Assembly (NCBI GenBank): GCA_040391535.1
Contig: JBEBXQ010000048.1
Span: forward strand, 1-29,680
Source: JBEBXQ01 sp040391535
Lineage (GTDB): Bacteria > Bacteroidota > Bacteroidia > Cytophagales > Spirosomataceae
Length of the DNA stretch: 29,680 bases
Direction: 5' to 3'
Positions 24,941 to 29,680 of the stretch are shown piece after piece. A program made the translations under genes and the position numbers. How positions within the stretch are numbered: position 1 is the first letter of the stretch; each line of letters begins with the position of its first letter. The notes beneath the pieces are model-generated. The model ran no database searches, was not told the origin of the DNA, and saw nothing but the letters and a program-made list of their open reading frames with translations.

Positions 24941-26155
24941 ATGGAACAAATTTTAACAAACGAAATTTTCTCGTCGGGGCTTATACCTCAGATTGCCTTC
25001 CCCGAAGCCTATCCAAGCATGCTGTCATTCCTGATTGCATGTTTTCTGTCTGTTGTTTCCATACCTATTATCATCAACATGTCCAACCTGCTGAACCTGA
25101 CCGCAAAACCAGGATTCAGAAGTTCTCATCAAAATGAAACACCGACACTTGGGGGAATCGCCATTTTTGCTTCTACTTTAATTGCATTTTTCCTATGGCC
25201 CCATGTAGAAGAAACGAACGACACCACATTGATCGGCTATTCGATGGTTGGTCTGATCATGTTGTTTTTCCTCGGGCTGAAAGATGATATTCTTGCACTG
25301 GATTCAACTAAAAAACTGATGGTACAGATTGCCGCGGCTATGACCCTGGTACTGTTGGGCAATTTCAAAGTTGATTACCTTTTCGGGATCTTCGGATGGT
25401 ATTTCGTTTCAGACTGGATCAGTATTCCTTTAACCATCATGATATTTATTGCCATTACCAATTCCATAAATCTGATTGACGGAATAGATGGTCTGGCAGG
25501 AGGAATCAGCCTTATTGCAAGCCTTGGATTGGGATTCTGGTTCTTAATTAACGAACACTATGCATTTGCCTGTCTGGCCTTTGCCCTCTCAGGCTCCCTA
25601 CTGGGATTCCTGAGATTTAACTTTTCCAGAACAAGTAAAATTTTTATGGGCGACACCGGTTCGCTCGTTGTCGGATTTTTACTTTCCTTCTTTTCTGTCG
25701 CTTTTATCCGGCTTAATATCAGCTATCGTGAAGATCCCGCGGTTTTCTTCAATGCTCCTATCATCGTAATGGTATTGCTTATTATACCTATTTTCGATAC
25801 ACTCAGAGTATTTATCGTAAGAATTTTAAAAGGAAAATCACCTTTTATAGCTGACCGTAATCACATGCATCATATTCTCCTTGATAATGGCATGAACCAT
25901 TTTTGGGCATCATTTACCCTTTGGTGCACAACGATAGTGAACATGATTCTCTTTTTTAAATTTCATGGATCCATATCCAATACCATGTCATTGTATATCT
26001 ATATAGGATTGTTTTTCTTATATATGTTTTCCTCATTTATTCTGAAACACAGAGCACGTTTAATTAAGTATAAGAAGCTGTCACCCACAGACAAAAAATA
26101 CAGTGTAGAAACCTCAAAACTTTCTACAACCAAGCGGATTCTTAAGAATCTGTAA
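24941..26155 (+). CDS. Polyprenyl-phosphate HexNAc-1-phosphate transferase (WecA/TagO/MraY superfamily)
   Basis: Transfers a HexNAc-1-phosphate from UDP-sugar to undecaprenyl phosphate, the first step of lipid-linked glycan synthesis. The 404-aa polytopic inner-membrane protein shows the superfamily's catalytic motifs in order: GLKDDI (112-117), NSINLIDGIDGLAGG (174-188), MGDTGSL (236-242) and DRNHMHH (305-311). The last motif and the absence of MraY-specific features fit the WecA/WbpL/TagO side rather than peptidoglycan MraY. Its place at the end of the polysaccharide locus suggests it is the initiating enzyme for the glycan. It has its own candidate promoter and is closed by a strong hairpin at 26178-26210. 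The C-terminal 40 residues are basic and cytosolic. Confidence 0.9.
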   Translation: MEQILTNEIFSSGLIPQIAFPEAYPSMLSFLIACFLSVVSIPIIINMSNLLNLTAKPGFRSSHQNETPTLGGIAIFASTLIAFFLWPHVEETNDTTLIGYSMVGLIMLFFLGLKDDILALDSTKKLMVQIAAAMTLVLLGNFKVDYLFGIFGWYFVSDWISIPLTIMIFIAITNSINLIDGIDGLAGGISLIASLGLGFWFLINEHYAFACLAFALSGSLLGFLRFNFSRTSKIFMGDTGSLVVGFLLSFFSVAFIRLNISYREDPAVFFNAPIIVMVLLIIPIFDTLRVFIVRILKGKSPFIADRNHMHHILLDNGMNHFWASFTLWCTTIVNMILFFKFHGSISNTMSLYIYIGLFFLYMFSSFILKHRARLIKYKKLSPTDKKYSVETSKLSTTKRILKNL

Positions 26156-26177
26156 CCATACATACATTTGATATCAG

Positions 26178-26210
26178 AAAGGAGTTGTCAAATTATTTGA
26201 CGGCTCCTTT
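26178..26210 (+). terminator. Stem-loop terminator after the WecA-like gene
   Basis: AAAGGAGTTGTCAAA (26178-26192) pairs with TTTGACGGCTCCTTT (26196-26210) over 15 bp, including two G-U pairs in the RNA, around a 3-nt loop. It lies 22 nt after the stop codon and ends in CTTTGTCATT rather than a pure T-run. It probably ends the polysaccharide transcript. Confidence 0.75.
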
Positions 26211-26338
26211 GTCATTACTCCGGGCCGGACAATTTCAGTATTGCTGAATCTGGTTTATATATGCCACCGAACCCGATAAAAACTCATACTAATGTCGTGA
26301 TTAATGAATAATCATTTGAAAAAGCAGCCAGTCATTCC

Positions 26339-26355
26339 ATTTGAACAATTCAAAT
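26339..26355. promoter_or_regulatory. Palindrome upstream of the maeB promoter, possible operator
   Basis: ATTTGAA-CAA-TTCAAAT is a perfect 7+3+7 inverted repeat whose right end is 27 nt before the -7 element at 26383. That puts it at about -58 to -42 from the expected transcription start, a usual place for an activator or repressor dimer. No regulator is identified. Confidence 0.35.
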
Positions 26356-26382
26356 ACTGTTCTATTCCTTTTATAATGTTTG

Positions 26383-26390
26383 TACCTTTG
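26383..26390 (+). promoter_or_regulatory. Candidate maeB promoter (-7 element)
   Basis: TACCTTTG is an exact TAnnTTTG match, 25 nt before the maeB ATG. Expected transcription start is near 26397. No -33 TTG at the standard distance. Independent transcription fits the terminator upstream. Confidence 0.55.
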
Positions 26391-26415
26391 TCAACAGATC
26401 TGAAGTCAAAAAATT

Positions 26416-28689
26416 ATGAGTAAAAAAATCCGCAAAGAAGACGCTTTATATTATCACTCCAAAGGAAGGCCCGGAAAAATTCAGGTAATTCCTACCAAGG
26501 AGACCAATTCGCAGTGGGATTTATCCCTTGCCTATTCACCTGGTGTGGCCGACCCCTGTCTGGAAATTGCTGCTAATCCCGAAGATGCCTATAAATATAC
26601 CGCCAAAGGAAACCTTGTAGCTGTCGTCAGCAATGGTACCGCTGTGCTGGGGCTGGGGAATATCGGTGCAGTGGCAGGTAAACCCGTCATGGAGGGGAAA
26701 GGCCTGCTGTTCAAAATTTATGCCGATATCGACGTATTTGATATAGAGCTGGACACCACTGACGTAGACGAATTCGTACGTACAGTGAAACTCATGGAGC
26801 CTACTTTTGGCGGTGTAAACCTGGAAGATATCAAGTCGCCAGAGTGTTTTGAAATTGAGGCACGCCTGAAAAAGGAGCTGAATATTCCGGTGATGCATGA
26901 CGACCAGCATGGAACAGCCATCATAAGTGGTGCCGCATTGCTTAATGCACTGGATCTTGTCAATAAGGATATAGCCAAGGTAAGAGTTGTGGTATCCGGT
27001 GCCGGTGCGTCAGCAATTTCATGTACCAAGCTTTATATATCGCTGGGAGTCACTCCTGAAAACATTGCGATGTTCGATAGTAAAGGTCATATTCACAAGG
27101 GCAGAACTGATCTCGATGCGCTTAAAACCCAGTTTGCTACTGATATAGCCTATGAATCGCTGGAAGAAGCAATGGTGGATTCTGATGTTTTCCTGGGGCT
27201 TTCCATCGCAGGTGTCGTAAGTAAGGATATGGTGAGGTCTATGGCAGAGAATCCGATCGTGCTGGCAATGGCAAACCCCAATCCTGAAATAGACTACAAT
27301 GACGCCAAAGACGCCCGCCCGGATGTGATTATGGCTACCGGTCGTTCTGATTTCCCTAATCAGGTCAATAATGTATTGGGCTTTCCCTATATTTTCAGGG
27401 GAGCACTGGATGTCAGAGCCACAGAAATTAACGAAGAAATGAAGCTGGCAGCTGTCAAAGCATTGGCTGAGCTTGCAAAATCACCTGTTCCTGACATTGT
27501 AAATCTGGCATATAATGAAAGTAATATCTGCTTTGGACGGGAATATATTATTCCTAAACCGGTAGATCCGCGTTTGCTGACCAAAGTAGCACCGGCTGTA
27601 GCCAGGGCGGCTATGGACACCGGGGTGGCACGTGCGCCCATTACCGACTGGGATGCTTATGAACTGGAACTATCCAAAAGAATGGGCCGGTATGAAAGAC
27701 TTTCCAAAGTTGTGGTCAATAAAGCAAAAACAGACCCTAAACGGGTACTGTTTGCTGACGCTGAAAATCCGAAAGTATTAAAGGCCGCTCAGCAGATCAG
27801 AGATGAAGGCATAGCATTCCCTATCCTTTTGGGAAACCAATCCACTGTAGAAAAGCTGATTCAAAGCAGTGGCCTGGACCTGAATGATATTCCTATTATA
27901 GATCCTTTTGCACCGGAAAATGAGGAACTCATCAAGGAGTTTGCAGAAAAATTATATCAAAAACGCCAGCGCAAAGGGATTATTCCGGCAGAAGCTACCC
28001 GGCTGATGTATTACAAAAACTATTTCGGGGCGATGATGGTCGAAACCGGCAGAGCGGATGCACTCATTTCCGGACTGACCAGAAACTATCCCGATACCAT
28101 ACGGCCTTCTTTGCAGGTTATCGGAACCAAAGAAGGAACCAGGCGTGTGGCCGGGATGTATATTCTCCATACCGAAAGAGGTCCGCTTTTCTTCTCTGAT
28201 ACCACCGTAAACCTTGATCCGACGGTAGAAGAACTTGTTGAAATTACTGAGTTAACTGCTAAAGCAGTAGAAAGTTTCAATATTAAGCCGAGAATAGCAT
28301 TAGTAACCTATTCCAATTTTGGCAGTGCGAAAGGCAAAGACGCAGAAAAAATGGCGGAAGCCGTCAGAATTCTGCGGCAAAAACACCCTGAGATGATCAT
28401 TGACGGTGAAATGCAGGCCCACCTGGCATTTAATACACAGTTACTAAGCAACAATCATTCATTCAGTTCGCTGGTTGATGAAGGTGCCAATACGCTGATA
28501 TTCCCGAATCTTTCGGCCAGTAACATCGCCTATAATCTTCTGAAGGAAGTAGCTAATCTGGATACGATCGGACCTATTCTCCTTGGCTTAAAAAAACCGG
28601 TTCATATTCTTCAGCTAGGCAGTACAGTGCGTGAAATCGTGAATATGGTGGCTATTGCAGTCGTTGAAGCACAGATGATAAAAAAATAA
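26416..28689 (+). CDS. maeB: NADP-type malic enzyme with phosphotransacetylase-like C-terminal domain (MaeB)
   Basis: Oxidatively decarboxylates malate to pyruvate, supplying NADPH and linking the TCA cycle to pyruvate. The 757-aa protein has the long MaeB form. The malic N-domain (about 1-165) shows Y40 in AYSPGVADPC, K95 in MEGKGLLFK and HDDQHGTA (161-168) for metal and substrate. The NAD(P)-binding Rossmann domain (about 166-420) has VSGAGASAISC (193-203) and ANPNPEI. The last part (about 430-757) resembles phosphotransacetylase; in E. coli MaeB this domain is regulatory, responding to acetyl-CoA, and is not known to act as a transferase. Cofactor choice is inferred from family. A housekeeping gene with its own promoter and terminator, it sits between two groups of capsule genes. 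ATG start. Confidence 0.95.
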   Translation: MSKKIRKEDALYYHSKGRPGKIQVIPTKETNSQWDLSLAYSPGVADPCLEIAANPEDAYKYTAKGNLVAVVSNGTAVLGLGNIGAVAGKPVMEGKGLLFKIYADIDVFDIELDTTDVDEFVRTVKLMEPTFGGVNLEDIKSPECFEIEARLKKELNIPVMHDDQHGTAIISGAALLNALDLVNKDIAKVRVVVSGAGASAISCTKLYISLGVTPENIAMFDSKGHIHKGRTDLDALKTQFATDIAYESLEEAMVDSDVFLGLSIAGVVSKDMVRSMAENPIVLAMANPNPEIDYNDAKDARPDVIMATGRSDFPNQVNNVLGFPYIFRGALDVRATEINEEMKLAAVKALAELAKSPVPDIVNLAYNESNICFGREYIIPKPVDPRLLTKVAPAVARAAMDTGVARAPITDWDAYELELSKRMGRYERLSKVVVNKAKTDPKRVLFADAENPKVLKAAQQIRDEGIAFPILLGNQSTVEKLIQSSGLDLNDIPIIDPFAPENEELIKEFAEKLYQKRQRKGIIPAEATRLMYYKNYFGAMMVETGRADALISGLTRNYPDTIRPSLQVIGTKEGTRRVAGMYILHTERGPLFFSDTTVNLDPTVEELVEITELTAKAVESFNIKPRIALVTYSNFGSAKGKDAEKMAEAVRILRQKHPEMIIDGEMQAHLAFNTQLLSNNHSFSSLVDEGANTLIFPNLSASNIAYNLLKEVANLDTIGPILLGLKKPVHILQLGSTVREIVNMVAIAVVEAQMIKK

Positions 28690-28716
28690 GTCTGTAGTCA
28701 GTATCAGAAGTTATAA

Positions 28717-28754
28717 CAGACAGCATGATAAGGAGAATCTTATCATGCTGTCTG
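28717..28754 (+). terminator. Long stem-loop terminator after maeB
   Basis: CAGACAGCATGATAAG (28717-28732) and CTTATCATGCTGTCTG (28739-28754) form a perfect 16-bp stem with loop GAGAAT, 27 nt after the maeB stop. No T-run follows on either strand, so efficiency as an intrinsic terminator is uncertain; a 3'-end stabilising hairpin is the alternative. Confidence 0.7.
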
Positions 28755-28881
28755 CTATGTAATTAGAATACAATTCCGTTCTATCTCAAGATCAGCCAGC
28801 CACTATACCCTCATCCTATTGTTTTTTTGGTAATAATATTTTTATGTTCAAAAAAAACATTAATTTGTACCCTTAATTAAA

Positions 28882-28889
28882 TATATCTG
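28882..28889 (+). promoter_or_regulatory. Weak candidate promoter of the wzi gene
   Basis: TATATCTG differs by one base from TAnnTTTG and lies 40 nt before the ATG at 28930. A TTTG at 28864-28867 could be the -33 box, but the 14-nt spacing is short. The rest of the 240-nt gap contains only the stem-loop and AT-rich sequence. Confidence 0.25.
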
Positions 28890-28929
28890 GCATATTCAGG
28901 TTAGTTAATTATCATAACTCCTCTAAATA

Positions 28930-29680
28930 ATGAAACAATTTTATTACAGTATTCTGATACTGTGCGTTGTCACGGTATTCAGAACAGAGACCTTTGCTCA
29001 AAATTACTTTGAAGCAAATGCCAGCGGGATATACTCTTCCAACGGTAAAACCCCATTCTGGAATCAGGCCAATCAAAATGGTATTATTCCCTCAAACAGT
29101 CCCTCATTTTTTGCTATCGGTTCCCTTCATTCTGATTTTAAGCGTGATTCATCAGGTAATTACAGCCAGTTACTTGACTGGGGGTATGGTGTCACAGGCG
29201 GTGCTGTGGTTTCCGAAGACGGAATTAAAGGCGTATTACCGGTCGCTTACCTGAAAGCGAAAATATGGGAAATTGAAATTGCAGCAGGCAGGGTCAGACA
29301 ACTAACCGGATTAACAGGAGACTCCTCCCTAACTTCAGGGTCTTATTCCCTGTCAGGCAACGCCTTGCCCGTTCCTGGTTTTCATATTGCAGTACCCGAA
29401 TTCAGACCACTTCGTTTCACAAAAGGATGGGTCGCCCTAAAAGGTGGTTATTCGGAGCGTTTTATGGGAAACAATTATATCCGGTACAATGATGCAGGGA
29501 ATATCAGTAATACTATGTTACACAGTAAATCTGTCACTTTGAAGATCGGAAATGAAAATTATTTCCCCTTCAAAATTATAGCCGGTGCTAATCATCAGGT
29601 CATCTGGGGGGGCAATCCGGACATATATGATGAATTATTGATTAAATCATCCATAGGAACCTATAAGAACGTAATACTAG
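28930..29680 (+). CDS. wzi: Wzi-family capsule assembly outer-membrane protein (5' part)
   Basis: The frame is open from ATG 28930 to the window end (250 codons), so the 3' part is missing. The protein starts with a signal peptide (MKQFYYSILILCVVTVF, cleavage probably after TFAQ near residue 24). It continues with a pattern I recognise from Bacteroidota Wzi proteins: a TPFWNQANQNG-like segment (about 41-51), alternating beta-strand sequence of an outer-membrane barrel, a GRVRQLTGL stretch, SGSYSLSGNALPVPGFHIAV (about 137-156), then EFRPL, and later ANHQVIWGG. In E. coli, Wzi is an outer-membrane lectin that helps attach group 1 capsule to the surface. Here it would serve the glycan made by the upstream locus, although maeB separates them. 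The full protein is expected to be near 450-500 aa. Confidence 0.8.
   Translation, partial: MKQFYYSILILCVVTVFRTETFAQNYFEANASGIYSSNGKTPFWNQANQNGIIPSNSPSFFAIGSLHSDFKRDSSGNYSQLLDWGYGVTGGAVVSEDGIKGVLPVAYLKAKIWEIEIAAGRVRQLTGLTGDSSLTSGSYSLSGNALPVPGFHIAVPEFRPLRFTKGWVALKGGYSERFMGNNYIRYNDAGNISNTMLHSKSVTLKIGNENYFPFKIIAGANHQVIWGGNPDIYDELLIKSSIGTYKNVIL

Noticed and set aside
3242..26155. Search for a MOP-type flippase (Wzx), Wzc kinase, transposase, tRNA or CRISPR array
   Set aside because: None of the translated frames or repeats fits any of these.
28967..29254. A 95-codon open frame within the start of wzi
   Set aside because: It is in a different frame from the signal peptide and barrel pattern of the Wzi-like protein, so it is a shadow frame.

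Overview
The window comes from a Bacteroidota chromosome, most likely a member of the Cytophagia/Sphingobacteriia side of the phylum; I cannot name a genus. The evidence is the strongly Bacteroidota-like ParE, the near absence of Shine-Dalgarno motifs, several intergenic matches to the Bacteroidota -7 promoter element TAnnTTTG, and a capsule export set of the kind common in this phylum. No tRNA, rRNA, CRISPR array, insertion sequence or prophage was seen.

Layout. (1) 4-2977, minus strand: parE (topoisomerase IV subunit B) followed 25 nt later by pheA (chorismate mutase/prephenate dehydratase, TTG start), probably one transcript. (2) 3242-24789, plus strand: eighteen tightly packed genes of a surface-polysaccharide locus. 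The export block comes first: a six-SLBB outer-membrane export protein, a Wzz/KpsE-type inner-membrane co-polymerase, and the ABC transporter Wzm/Wzt with a carbohydrate-binding tail. Next is an amino-sugar block: a PLP sugar aminotransferase, a GT-C membrane transferase, a WbqC-family protein and a PglD/NeuD-type acyltransferase. A glycosyltransferase block follows: a GT4, a GT-A-fold transferase, a DUF5672-like protein, and a paralogue of the GT-A protein that has lost its DxD motif. After a 121-nt gap with a candidate internal promoter come a Wzy/WaaL-like polytopic protein, a GT87-like protein, two GT4s, a GT2, a WcaF-like acetyltransferase and another GT2. (3) 24941-26155: a WecA-type polyprenyl-phosphate HexNAc-1-P transferase, probably the initiating enzyme, with its own candidate promoter and a strong hairpin behind it. 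(4) 26416-28689: maeB, a malic enzyme with a phosphotransacetylase-like tail, with its own promoter and a 16-bp stem-loop terminator. (5) 28930 to the end: 5' part of a Wzi-family capsule-assembly outer-membrane protein, cut by the window edge.

How it works together (inference). The WecA-type enzyme loads HexNAc-1-P on the lipid carrier and the GT2/GT4 enzymes extend the glycan in the cytoplasm. The aminotransferase, WbqC-like protein and PglD-like protein make and acylate an amino-dideoxy sugar. Wzm/Wzt exports the chain, with the Wzt tail possibly reading its end. The co-polymerase and SLBB protein carry it through the envelope, and Wzi may hold it at the surface. The two GT-C proteins could decorate it in the periplasm. 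The locus mixes ABC-dependent export with a Wzy/WaaL-like protein but has no visible Wzx flippase. The most unusual spot is 14728-17415, where two paralogous GT-A-like proteins, one without its metal-binding motif, flank a divergent DUF5672 protein.
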